Shown piece after piece: positions 1 to 7,858 of a stretch of DNA of 64,000 nt. Location of the stretch: positions 40,720 to 104,719 of the forward strand of contig NZ_JBCDMV010000018.1 of assembly GCF_038433135.1 (NCBI RefSeq). Reading direction: 5' to 3'. This DNA comes from Luteococcus sp038433135. GTDB taxonomy: Bacteria > Actinomycetota > Actinomycetes > Propionibacteriales > Propionibacteriaceae. A program made the position numbers and the translations under genes. The notes beneath the pieces are model-generated. The model saw only the letters and a program-made list of their open reading frames with translations, ran no database searches and was not told the origin of the DNA. How positions within the stretch are numbered: position 1 is the first letter of the stretch; each line of letters opens with the position of its first letter.

Positions 1-1140
1 TTCTGGGGTAGTTTCCTGAATCGCTTGGAGGACGATGTCGCTACGCAACCCCTCCGAGTGAAGGGGGGTCAGAGCCTGCTTGTCCGACAAGATCCTGATA
101 CAGCGTGCCGGTACCGTCGACAACACCTGCGGGCTGTGTGTGGTGACGATGAACTGCACCTTGGGGAACGTCTCTCGCAGGATTCCGATTATCCGCTGTT
201 GCCACTGTGGGTGAAGATGGAGGTCGACCTCGTCGATGAGAACAATTCCCGGAGTTGTCTTCAGAAGGTCGTCGCCACCCAAATGTGGGTTGGCCCGTGC
301 CATTCGGCTTGCCAAGTCGATGACGAGACCCGCCGTGATCCGAACACCGCTGGACAACCAGTCAAGGGGCAAGGTGGCCCCGCCAGTCGTCGGTGTGAGG
401 GTTATCGTACCCACCATGGGATCCCAGATGGGGCGGTGCCATCCGAAATCCGCCAAGGCGGCATGTGTTGCTGCGTCAATTGCATCCAGCTGGGCGCGCA
501 CGGGGGCGGGCGCCGGCCTGTCCCGTGTAAGGTCGACGGCTGCGCGCAGCATGAGGGACTTGAGATAATTCCCCAAGCGTGTGAGGTCCGACTTTGGATC
601 CAATGCAGCGGCGTAAGCGCCCAGTCTGGAAGTAGGGATACTCCCTTGGTCTCGGCGCACGCCAACCAGACGCTCGACGCCATAGTAGCCAATGACTGGC
701 AGCGTGACACCCCAGTGCGAGGCTGCCGTCGCTTCTTCGGCAAGCCGTTGAACAGCCGCCCGAACGCCGTTGTCCCCCCAGGTTGTACGGCCCTTCGAGC
801 TCCTGCGTTCCCTTGTCCACGAGTAATGCTCTCCGGCGATCGTCGCTGCGAGTTCTGCCCGGATGGGATATGCCTGTTCCAAGGTTGCTATGCTAGACCA
901 AGAATCCAAATTGTGCGCCTTTGCATGGGCGTCGTGGGTCTGGAAGCCGGGCGCGGTCTGGCCAAACCCTGCGATCACAGATCCTAGAGAAATTGCCAGT
1001 GCGTCCAGGACGGAAGTCTTCCCCTCGGCGTTCAATCCAACCAGCACCGTCAGGTCGGTTTCAAAGTCGATGCGCAGAGATTCATAAGCCCGAAAATTGG
1101 TCAGGTTGAGTGAGTTGACGTGCCACGCGGTCGTCTGCAT
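1..1140 (-). CDS. RecF/SMC-like AAA ATPase, 3' end outside the window (PtuA/COG3950-like)
   Basis: The reverse strand is open for 380 codons from an ATG at 1140 to the window edge, so the gene is incomplete at its C-terminus. Residues 35-42 read GLNAEGKT (Walker A), residues 262-267 LSSGVR look like an ABC-type signature, 298-311 hold a Walker B ending in LIDEVDLHLHP, and 333-339 TTHSPQV is the switch histidine. The N-terminus (LTNFRAYESLRIDF) is typical of RecF/SMC-like ATPases. The layout matches the predicted ATPases that include PtuA of the Septu defence system; that assignment is inference because the partner gene would lie outside. Sampled by eye, a 60-base line here is about 55% GC against about 75% in folD, which suggests transfer. 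Confidence 0.85.
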   Translation of the reverse strand, partial: MQTTAWHVNSLNLTNFRAYESLRIDFETDLTVLVGLNAEGKTSVLDALAISLGSVIAGFGQTAPGFQTHDAHAKAHNLDSWSSIATLEQAYPIRAELAATIAGEHYSWTRERRSSKGRTTWGDNGVRAAVQRLAEEATAASHWGVTLPVIGYYGVERLVGVRRDQGSIPTSRLGAYAAALDPKSDLTRLGNYLKSLMLRAAVDLTRDRPAPAPVRAQLDAIDAATHAALADFGWHRPIWDPMVGTITLTPTTGGATLPLDWLSSGVRITAGLVIDLASRMARANPHLGGDDLLKTTPGIVLIDEVDLHLHPQWQQRIIGILRETFPKVQFIVTTHSPQVLSTVPARCIRILSDKQALTPLHSEGLRSDIVLQAIQETTPE

Positions 1141-1280
1141 GGGTCCCAACCTAGCAGTGCCCACAGTCGAGCTAACTGAGCCAAGACGTCCGGTTCACTG
1201 ACTGCGGTCTAATGCTCGGGGTTTCCCGCCTGGTCGGCGCGCTTTGTACCGCTAGGCTAACCGTGGCGAAGGAGGAGAGA

Positions 1281-2141
1281 GTGACTGCGGAACGCATTGA
1301 CGGCAAGGCCGTCGCCGCCCAGATCAAGAGTGAGCTCAAGGTGCGGGTCGACGCGCTGCGCGCCCGCGGCGTGGTGCCCGGGCTCGGCACGGTGCTGGTC
1401 GGTTCGGACCCCGGCAGCCAGATCTACGTCGGCGGCAAACACAAGGACTGCGCCCAGGTGGGCATCGAGTCCATCCGGGTGGACCTGCCGGAGGACACCA
1501 CCCCCGCGCAGCTCGACGAGGCGATCCAGGCGCTCAACGAGAACCCGGCCTGCACCGGCTACATCGTGCAGCTACCGCTGCCCAAGCACCTGGATGAGCA
1601 CCGCGCGCTGGCGCTGATCGACCCGGACAAGGATGCCGACGGCCTGGCCCCGGCCAGCCTGGGCAAGCTGGTGTTGACCGAGCCCGGCCCGCTGCCCTGC
1701 ACCCCGCGGGGCATCGTGGAACTGCTGCGTCGCTACGACGTGCCGCTGGCCGGCGCCGAGGTCTGCATCGTGGGCCGGGGAACCACCGTCGGGCGCCCGC
1801 TGTCGCTGCTGCTGACCCGCAAGAGCGAGAACTGCACCGTGATCCAGTGCCACACCGGCACCAAGGATCTGGCGGCGCACACCCGTGAGGCGGACATCGT
1901 GGTGGCGGCCGTCGGCCGGGCCGCTTTCCTCACCGCGGACATGGTCAAGCCGGGGGCCGTCGTGGTCGACGTCGGCGTCAGCCGAGTGGACGGAAAGCCG
2001 GTCGGCGACGTGGCCGCCGACGTCTGGGAGGTGGCCGGAATGGTCACCCCGAACCCCGGCGGCGTCGGCCCAATGACCCGGGCGATGCTGCTGTCCAATG
2101 TGGTGGACCGGGGCGAACAACTGGCCGGTATCAAGGCCTGA
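1281..2141 (+). CDS. folD: Bifunctional methylenetetrahydrofolate dehydrogenase / methenyltetrahydrofolate cyclohydrolase
   Basis: Cytosolic one-carbon enzyme that interconverts 5,10-methylene-THF, 5,10-methenyl-THF and 10-formyl-THF, supplying formyl groups for purines. The GTG at 1281 is chosen because GGAGG lies 5-10 bases upstream; an upstream in-frame ATG at 1212 has no such site and would add residues outside the family's usual start. The 286-residue product has the normal length. It shows YVGGK near residue 50 (the catalytic Tyr/Lys pair), the PLPKHLDE substrate loop, and GRGTTVGRPL in the NADP-binding domain. The DUF3017 gene follows 5 bases after the stop, a common actinobacterial pairing. 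Confidence 0.96.
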   Translation: MTAERIDGKAVAAQIKSELKVRVDALRARGVVPGLGTVLVGSDPGSQIYVGGKHKDCAQVGIESIRVDLPEDTTPAQLDEAIQALNENPACTGYIVQLPLPKHLDEHRALALIDPDKDADGLAPASLGKLVLTEPGPLPCTPRGIVELLRRYDVPLAGAEVCIVGRGTTVGRPLSLLLTRKSENCTVIQCHTGTKDLAAHTREADIVVAAVGRAAFLTADMVKPGAVVVDVGVSRVDGKPVGDVAADVWEVAGMVTPNPGGVGPMTRAMLLSNVVDRGEQLAGIKA

Positions 2142-2146
2142 GACGG

Positions 2147-2488
2147 ATGGGTTCAAGCACCGAGCAGCACGAACGGGACACGGCGCTGGCCAAGGCGCGT
2201 GCCCTGGCCAGCGGCCGCACCCTGAACCAGTGGCCTCTGGCCGCGGTGCTGCTTTGCCTGGCCGTCTCGCTCGGCATCACCGCGACGGGGCACTGGCGGC
2301 GGGGCGCCTTCGCGATCGGCTGCAGCGTGCTGCTTGGCGGAATCCTGCGGATGGTGCTGCCCAACCGGGTGGCCGGGCTCTTGGCGGTGCGGCAACGCTG
2401 GTTCGACGTTGCGCTGCTGCTGATCGTCGGTGGCGCGATCCTGGGGCTGACCCTGGTGGTGCCGCACTCCAAGCCCGGCCTGGGTTGA
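2147..2488 (+). CDS. DUF3017 small membrane protein
   Basis: A 113-residue protein with a charged N-terminus of about 27 residues and three likely membrane helices (around 29-46, 50-66 and 86-105). The size, topology and position directly after folD match the DUF3017 family of Actinobacteria, whose function is not known. It begins 5 bases after the folD stop and is probably cotranscribed with it. A perfect hairpin at 2551-2571 ends the unit, facing the convergent mdh gene. No catalytic motif is visible. Confidence 0.82.
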   Translation: MGSSTEQHERDTALAKARALASGRTLNQWPLAAVLLCLAVSLGITATGHWRRGAFAIGCSVLLGGILRMVLPNRVAGLLAVRQRWFDVALLLIVGGAILGLTLVVPHSKPGLG

Positions 2489-2550
2489 GCCCGCTCGCTG
2501 GGCAGTCATCCCAGATCCTGCCCAGCGCCCATCCAGAACGACGACGTGGC

Positions 2551-2571
2551 CGCCACCCCGATCGGGTGGCG
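2551..2571. terminator. Hairpin between convergent DUF3017 and mdh
   Basis: CGCCACCC and GGGTGGCG form an 8-bp stem around a 5-base loop. It lies in the 118-base gap between two converging genes and could stop transcription from both sides. No strong T-run follows on either strand, as is common in high-GC actinobacteria. Confidence 0.6.
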
Positions 2572-2606
2572 ACCACGCTGTGTATGCTGGCAGATCCGGT
2601 GGTGGA

Positions 2607-3593
2607 TCAGATCAGGCCGAGCTCCTTGACGGCGTCGCGCTCCTCCTGGAGTTCCTTGACCGACGCGTCGATCCTGGCGCGGCTGAACTCGTTGATCTCC
2701 AGGCCCTGGACGATCTCCCAGTTGCCGTCCTTATGGCGGACCGGGAAGGACGAGATGAGGCCCTCGGGCACGCCGTAGGAACCGTCAGAGCACACGCCGA
2801 GGCTGGTCCAGTCGCTGCCGACGGTGCCCAGCTCCCAGTCGTGCATGCAGGAGGCGGTGGCATTGGCGGCCGACGCGCGGCTGGACAGGCCGGTCGCGTC
2901 GATGATCTCGGCGCCGCGCTTGGCAACCTTTGGGATGAAGGTGTTCTTGACCCACTCGTTGTCGTTGATGGCCTCGAGGACGGGCTTGCCGTCGACGGTG
3001 GCGTGGAAGAGATCCGGGTACATGGTGCTGGAGTGGTTGCCCCAGATGGTCAGGTGCTCGATGTGGCGGGTGGTGACGCCCAGCTTCTTGGCAACCTGGG
3101 CCTTCGACCGGTCGAGGTCGAGGCGGGTCAGGGCGCCGAAGCGCTCATTGGGGATGTCGGGCGCATTGTTCATGGCGATCAGCGCATTGGTGTTGGCCGG
3201 GTTTCCGGTCACCAGCACGCGGATGTCGTCGGCAGCCACCTTGTTGAGGGCCTTGCCCTGGGCGGTGAAGATACGGCCATTGGCGCTCAGCAGGTCGCCG
3301 CGCTCCATGCCGGCCTTGCGCGGGAAGGCGCCGACCAGCATGGCGATGTTGGCCCCGTCGAAGATCTTCTCGGGATCGTCGCCGATCTCGACATTCTTCA
3401 GGTTCGGGAAGGCGCAGTCGTCCAGCTCCATCACGACGCCTTCAAGGGCCTTCATGGCGTGCGGGATCTCCAGCAGCCGAAGTTCGATCGGGGTGTCACC
3501 CAGCACCGCGCCGCTGGCGATGCGGAACAACAGGCTGTAGCAGATCTGGCCGGCGGCGCCGGTCACTGCAACCTTGATGGGGGTCTGCTTCAC
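2607..3593 (-). CDS. mdh: Malate dehydrogenase (NAD-dependent)
   Basis: Oxidises malate to oxaloacetate with NAD in the TCA cycle; in propionic fermenters it also runs in the reductive direction toward succinate and propionate. The 328-residue product matches the family. The Rossmann motif GAAGQI begins at residue 11, LTRLDLDRSK carries the Arg/Asp of the active site, and WGNHSSTMYP carries the catalytic His with the substrate-binding loop. The start at 3593 is preceded by a GGGAGAG ribosome-binding site. It is a single gene with about 445 bases of non-coding DNA upstream. Confidence 0.97.
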   Translation of the reverse strand: MKQTPIKVAVTGAAGQICYSLLFRIASGAVLGDTPIELRLLEIPHAMKALEGVVMELDDCAFPNLKNVEIGDDPEKIFDGANIAMLVGAFPRKAGMERGDLLSANGRIFTAQGKALNKVAADDIRVLVTGNPANTNALIAMNNAPDIPNERFGALTRLDLDRSKAQVAKKLGVTTRHIEHLTIWGNHSSTMYPDLFHATVDGKPVLEAINDNEWVKNTFIPKVAKRGAEIIDATGLSSRASAANATASCMHDWELGTVGSDWTSLGVCSDGSYGVPEGLISSFPVRHKDGNWEIVQGLEINEFSRARIDASVKELQEERDAVKELGLI

Positions 3594-4038
3594 GGTCTCT
3601 CCCTTACTGTGTGTTGGTCTCGCTCCGGATGGAATCTGCCTCGGCGGACGTCTTGGACACTACCGTGTGCCCTTGTCCGCTGGCCTTCCGGGGTCCCAGT
3701 GACCTGATGGCTGTTCCCAGCCAGTCTAGGAGGCAAGCCCCGACGGGGGAAGGGCACCCCTGCTTCACGCACATCCGCCACCGGCGCCCTCTGGTGGTCG
3801 GACGGTTGTGCGCACCCTTGGTTGATGGATCGCCTGGGTGCGCAGTTCTCGGATTGCGCCAGATCATGTAGGTTGCGCCGGGTCGCCCTGAGTGGCGTCG
3901 TCGGATCACGGCGGGGAGGTGGGGCATGAAGCAGGGGCAAGGGCGACGCGGCCGCCTCCCAGGGGAGACGGCCGCGTCGGTCAGGCGATGCCGGGTTGGG
4001 CAGCACCCGGTGCAGCAGGTGATCGGTGCAACAGGCGA
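3594..4038. other. Non-coding stretch between actP and mdh
   Basis: About 445 bases separate the end of the acetate symporter gene from the start of mdh, both on the minus strand. It must contain the mdh promoter and the symporter terminator. I see the hairpin at 3944-3979 and no convincing protein-coding frame; short open frames here lack actinobacterial codon bias and a ribosome-binding site. No clear -35/-10 pair could be assigned for mdh. Confidence 0.6.
3944..3979 (-). terminator. Strong terminator hairpin after the acetate symporter gene
   Basis: A perfect 11-bp stem (CGACGCGGCCG with CGGCCGCGTCG) is extended inward by CTCCC/GGGAG pairing. It lies 60-95 bases beyond the stop of the minus-strand symporter gene and before the mdh promoter region, so it is best read as the intrinsic terminator of the DUF485-actP operon. 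Confidence 0.72.
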
Positions 4039-5691
4039 TCAGTGGGCGACGGCACCCTCGGCGCCCGCGCCGGTCATGGAGCGAACCTCCATCTCGGTGT
4101 ACTTCTCCGGGTTGTATTCCTTCGAAGTGATCGAGCCGATCCAGCCGAGGATGAAGCCGATCGGGACGCTCACCAGCGCCGGGTTGTCCAGCGGGAACCA
4201 GGCGAAGTCCGCATTGGGGAACATCGAGGTCTTGGCACCGGACACGGCGGGGGAGAAGGTGATCAGCACCAGGGCGGAGATCAGGCCACCGTAGATGGAC
4301 ATCACGGCGCCGCGGGTGTTGAAGCGCTTCCAGTACAGCGAGTACAGGATCGACGGCAGGTTGGCCGAGGCCGCGATGGCGAAGGCCAGCGCCACCAGGA
4401 AGGCGATGTTCTGGCTCTTGGCCGCGATGCCACCGACGATGGCGAGCAGGCCGATCACCACCACGGTGTTGCGGGCCACCTTGACCTCCCGAGCCGGGTC
4501 GGCATTGCCGTCCTTCATGATGGCGTTGTAGATGTCGTGCGCGAAGGAGGCCGACGCGGTGATCGCCAGACCGGCCACCACAGCGAGGATCGTCGCGAAG
4601 GCGATGCCGGCGATCACGGCCAGGAAGAGCGTTCCGCCCAGACCCTTGCCGGGCAGCCAAAAGGCCAGCGCCGGGGCGGCCGCATTGGCCTTGCCGGGCA
4701 GCGTGTCGACGACGTCGTAGCCCACCAGCCAGGCGACGCCGTAGCCCAGCACCATGGTGAACAGGTAGAAGGCGCCGATCAGACCGATCGCCCAGGTGAC
4801 TGAGCGACGGGCCTCCTTGGCCGTGGGGACGGTGTAGAAGCGCATCAGCACGTGCGGCAGGCCAGCGGTGCCCAGCACCAGGGCGATCGACAGGGAGATG
4901 AAGCCCAGCTTGTTGGTGCCGTACTTGCCCATCGGCTTGGTCAGGTCCTTCCAACCAGCCGCATTCGCGGGATCGGCGGCCTTGAGCGCATCGGCGTGGC
5001 GCTGGGCATTGCCGATCAGCGTGGACAGGTTGAAACCGGCCTGGGCCATCACCCAGAAGGTCATGATGCCGGCACCGGCGATCAGCAGCACCGCCTTGAT
5101 CATCTGCACCCAGGTGGTGCCCTTCATGCCACCGATCAGCACGTAGACGATCATCAGCAGGCCCACCAGCACGATCACGAGGTTCTGCATCATGTCATCG
5201 GTCACGCCGAGCAACAGCGAGACCAGGCCACCGGCGCCGGCCATCTGGGCCAGCAGGTAGAAGAAGGAGACGGCCAGGGTGGAGATGGCCGCAGCCATCC
5301 GGACCGGCTTCTCCTGGGTGCGGAAGCTGAGCACGTCGGCCATCGTGTACTTGCCGGTGTTGCGCAGGGGCTCGGCGACCAACAGGAGTGCGACGAGCCA
5401 GGCGACCAGGAAGCCGATGGAGTAGAGCAGGCCGTCGTAGCCGCTCAGCGCGATGGCTCCGACGATGCCCAGGAAGGAGGCGGCGGAGAGGTAGTCGCCC
5501 GCGATGGCCAGACCATTCTGTCGGCCGTCGAAGGAGGCGCCACCGGTGTAGAAGTCGCTGGCCTTCTTCTTGCCACCCTGGGAAACGCGGATGACGATGG
5601 TCAGGGTGACCACCACGAAGACGGCGAAGATGATGATGTTGGCAATTGGATTGCCGAGCTTGGTCTGCAGCAGGGGCAGGAAGTGGTTCAT
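4039..5691 (-). CDS. actP: Cation/acetate symporter, sodium:solute symporter family
   Basis: Inner-membrane uptake system for acetate and probably pyruvate or propionate, of the SSS family. The 550-residue protein has about 13 hydrophobic helices. Family hallmarks are GGASFDGRQNGLAIAGDYLSA-type sequence near residues 50-70, the helix with YLLAQMAGAGG, and the LPHVLMRFYTVP stretch. It starts inside the stop of the DUF485 gene (ATGA overlap), the standard partner of MctC/ActP transporters, so the two are translationally coupled. A CRP/GlxR-type operator lies upstream of the pair. Substrate range cannot be told from sequence alone. Confidence 0.93.
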   Translation of the reverse strand: MNHFLPLLQTKLGNPIANIIIFAVFVVVTLTIVIRVSQGGKKKASDFYTGGASFDGRQNGLAIAGDYLSAASFLGIVGAIALSGYDGLLYSIGFLVAWLVALLLVAEPLRNTGKYTMADVLSFRTQEKPVRMAAAISTLAVSFFYLLAQMAGAGGLVSLLLGVTDDMMQNLVIVLVGLLMIVYVLIGGMKGTTWVQMIKAVLLIAGAGIMTFWVMAQAGFNLSTLIGNAQRHADALKAADPANAAGWKDLTKPMGKYGTNKLGFISLSIALVLGTAGLPHVLMRFYTVPTAKEARRSVTWAIGLIGAFYLFTMVLGYGVAWLVGYDVVDTLPGKANAAAPALAFWLPGKGLGGTLFLAVIAGIAFATILAVVAGLAITASASFAHDIYNAIMKDGNADPAREVKVARNTVVVIGLLAIVGGIAAKSQNIAFLVALAFAIAASANLPSILYSLYWKRFNTRGAVMSIYGGLISALVLITFSPAVSGAKTSMFPNADFAWFPLDNPALVSVPIGFILGWIGSITSKEYNPEKYTEMEVRSMTGAGAEGAVAH

Positions 5692-6125
5692 CGGGTGCCC
5701 TCCAGCTCGGCGCGAATCTTGGAAGCGATCGGGTCAAGGTTCTTGTTCGCGTGGCGGATGTACAGCGCCGTGATCGCGAAGGTGGTGAGGAACTGCAGCA
5801 GGCCGAGGAAGAGGCCAATGGTGACCTCACCGAAGAGCGGCTTGTCCATGAAGCTCACCGCGTAGGTGCTGAGCAGCACATAGGCGAAGTACCAGATCAG
5901 GAAGGCGGCGCTGAGCGGGAAGGCGAAGTTGCGGAAGCGCTTCTTCAATTCCTGGAACTCGTCCGACGCCTGTACCGCGGCCAGCTTGGCGTCATCGACG
6001 ACGTAGGCGTGCGGGCCATCCAGTTCAGGCAGGGGGCTGTGGCTGGGGGGAAGATGACGTTCGGGATCGTCATGGAACTCGTGAGGCTCATGGGGCTCGG
6101 GATGGGCCTGGTGTGATGTTGACAT
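5688..6125 (-). CDS. DUF485 membrane protein, partner of the acetate symporter
   Basis: A 145-residue protein with a His/Pro/Glu-rich N-terminal tail (about residues 1-45), then a DUF485 domain with two membrane helices (around 75-95 and 110-130) and a positively charged C-terminus. DUF485 proteins are encoded next to MctC/ActP-type carboxylate symporters and are thought to help them. The ATG at 6125 is chosen because AGGAG lies 7 bases upstream; an earlier in-frame ATG at 6173 lacks a site. The stop overlaps the symporter start by 4 bases. Confidence 0.86.
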   Translation of the reverse strand: MSTSHQAHPEPHEPHEFHDDPERHLPPSHSPLPELDGPHAYVVDDAKLAAVQASDEFQELKKRFRNFAFPLSAAFLIWYFAYVLLSTYAVSFMDKPLFGEVTIGLFLGLLQFLTTFAITALYIRHANKNLDPIASKIRAELEGTR

Positions 6126-6196
6126 CGGGCTCCTAGCGTCGTTGCTGTTGGCGTATGCCGTCCGGTGGCACAAGCTGGAGCAAAGCTAACTGCAAA

Positions 6197-6212
6197 TGTG
6201 ACCCATGTCACT
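6197..6212. promoter_or_regulatory. CRP/GlxR-type operator upstream of DUF485-actP
   Basis: The 16 bases TGTGACCCATGTCACT match the CRP-family consensus TGTGA-N6-TCACA at 9 of 10 fixed positions. It lies 72-87 bases upstream of the DUF485 start, in an AT-richer 188-base gap. In corynebacteria the cAMP-dependent regulator GlxR binds such sites at carbon-uptake genes. Control of acetate uptake by a GlxR homologue is inference. Confidence 0.6.
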
Positions 6213-6313
6213 AGTTTGAACCCCAATTTTTTCACAGCGTGATGAATTCTTTGGTACGGACAACTCCGGGAAAAGGAGGAAAACCTTTGCCAGCTGGGAA
6301 AATGTGGCTCACA

Positions 6314-7165
6314 TCAGCGGAAGATGACGGTACGGCGCTCGTCCAGAAAGACCCGCTTCTCAGCAAAGAGCTTCACCGCTTCGGTCAGGGTGCGGCTCTC
6401 CTCGTCCTGCCCGATCGCCACCAGCTCGGCGGGGGTCTTGGAATGGTCCACCCGCACCACGTTCTGTTCGATGATCGGCCCCTCGTCCAGGTCACTGGTG
6501 ACGAAGTGCGCGGTGGCGCCGATCAGCTTCACCCCACGCTGGTGCGCCTGACGGTAGGGATTGGCTCCCTTGAAGCCGGGTAGGAAGGAGTGGTGGATGT
6601 TGATGGCCCGCCCCTCCAGCGCCTCGCAGAGCTCGGGGGAGAGGATCTGCATGTAGCGGGCCAGCACCACCAGCTCGATGTCGAACTCGTCGACCAGATC
6701 CAGGATCCGCTGCTCGAAGGCGGGCTTCGTCTCGGGGGTCACCGGATGGCTCTCGAAGTCGATGCCGTAGAAACCGGCCAGGTCACCCAGCGTCGGGTGA
6801 TTGGACAGGATCTTGGGAATCTCCACGTTCAAGTAGCCGCTGCGCTGCCGAAAGAGCAGGTCATTGAGGCAGTGCCCGGCCTTGGAGGCCAGCACCAGGG
6901 TGCGGGTGGGGCGGGCCATCAGGTCAAGCACCCAGTCGGCATCCAGATCCTCGACGACCGGGGCGAGCGCAGCCTCGATCCCCGCCCGGTCGAGCGCAGT
7001 GTCCAACGTGAGCCGGATGAAGAAGCGCCCGCCTTCGGACGAGAACTGCTGGCACTCGACGATGTTGCCGTTGGCCGCCACACAGGCGCCGGAAACGGCG
7101 TGCACGATGCCGGGACGGTCATTGCAGGCGATGGTCAGCACCCAGATGTTCTGCTCAGTGGTCAC
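6314..7165 (-). CDS. purU: Formyltetrahydrofolate deformylase
   Basis: Hydrolyses 10-formyl-THF to formate and THF, balancing the one-carbon pool. The 283-residue protein has an N-terminal ACT-type domain (about residues 6-85, with the NDRPGIVHAVS motif) and a C-terminal formyltransferase fold (about 90-280). INIHHSFLPGFKGANPY holds the catalytic His, and the HFVTSDLDEGPII segment the catalytic Asp. Length and both domains are as in the family. It is transcribed away from the acidic-protein gene at 7229, with 63 bases between the two starts. Confidence 0.95.
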   Translation of the reverse strand: MTTEQNIWVLTIACNDRPGIVHAVSGACVAANGNIVECQQFSSEGGRFFIRLTLDTALDRAGIEAALAPVVEDLDADWVLDLMARPTRTLVLASKAGHCLNDLLFRQRSGYLNVEIPKILSNHPTLGDLAGFYGIDFESHPVTPETKPAFEQRILDLVDEFDIELVVLARYMQILSPELCEALEGRAINIHHSFLPGFKGANPYRQAHQRGVKLIGATAHFVTSDLDEGPIIEQNVVRVDHSKTPAELVAIGQDEESRTLTEAVKLFAEKRVFLDERRTVIFR

Positions 7166-7228
7166 CGGTCAAGACTAGGGGACGGCGAGGGGTGTCCCGG
7201 TGGGCGTCCGGCATGGCAGGCTGGTGTC

Positions 7229-7801
7229 ATGACCGACCAGACCCTTCCCGAGGACCTGCAGGACACCCAGTGGAGTGACCAGGCTCGCCAGGCGCTGCAG
7301 CAGCAGGCCGCCGCGGCGATCACCGCGATCCAGGAGTTCACCGACTACCTGGCCGCCTGTCCGGATGAGGATGCCCTCGACGTCGAGGAGGCGCTGGAAC
7401 GCTCCCAGCAGTTGCGGGCCGCGCTGCTGGCCTATGACGACGCGGGATTCGACCTGTCCGGGATGTTCCCGGTCTGCCTGCCGGACGAAGGGGACGTCGA
7501 TGACGACGACCTCGATCTGGACGAGGAGGACGACGAGGACGACTACGACGACCTCGACCTGGGCGACGACGAGGACCAGCCCGAGGCGCGATTCGTCACC
7601 CTGGTGGCGCGGTGCGACTACCAGATCACCGGCCTGGAGGGCGACCTGCAGCAGGTGGTGGAATCCCTGATGGGCAAGGATCTGGTGCCGATCGAGGGGC
7701 TGCAGGAAGTGCGCAAGGCCATGGTGCACATTCCGATGGTGGCGTTGGAGCCCGACGAGGTCTTCGACGAGGACCCCTTCGGTCTGTTGTTGGACGACTG
7801 A
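7229..7801 (+). CDS. Highly acidic hypothetical protein
   Basis: I do not recognise this 190-residue protein. It has an N-terminal helical part (about residues 1-75), an Asp/Glu run (about 90-115, almost only D, E, L and Y), then a folded-looking C-terminal part with a single ARCDYQ motif and a final acidic tail ending LLLDD. No signal peptide or membrane helix is present, so it is probably cytosolic. The ATG at 7229 is chosen because the frame upstream runs antisense through purU. It is 57 bases upstream of the CNNM gene and may be cotranscribed with it. An acidic chaperone or binding protein is possible but unsupported. Confidence 0.75.
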   Translation: MTDQTLPEDLQDTQWSDQARQALQQQAAAAITAIQEFTDYLAACPDEDALDVEEALERSQQLRAALLAYDDAGFDLSGMFPVCLPDEGDVDDDDLDLDEEDDEDDYDDLDLGDDEDQPEARFVTLVARCDYQITGLEGDLQQVVESLMGKDLVPIEGLQEVRKAMVHIPMVALEPDEVFDEDPFGLLLDD

Positions 7802-7858
7802 CCCGGCGCCGGGCAAACCGGCGGAATCGGCGCTGTGGCTGGCGGCAGTTATCCTGAC

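Noticed and set aside
25..987. 320-residue open frame on the plus strand at the window start
   Set aside because: Opposite the ATPase fragment, which has complete ATP-binding motifs on the minus strand.
3604..3927. 107-residue open frame between actP and mdh
   Set aside because: No ribosome-binding site, poor codon bias and no recognisable domain.
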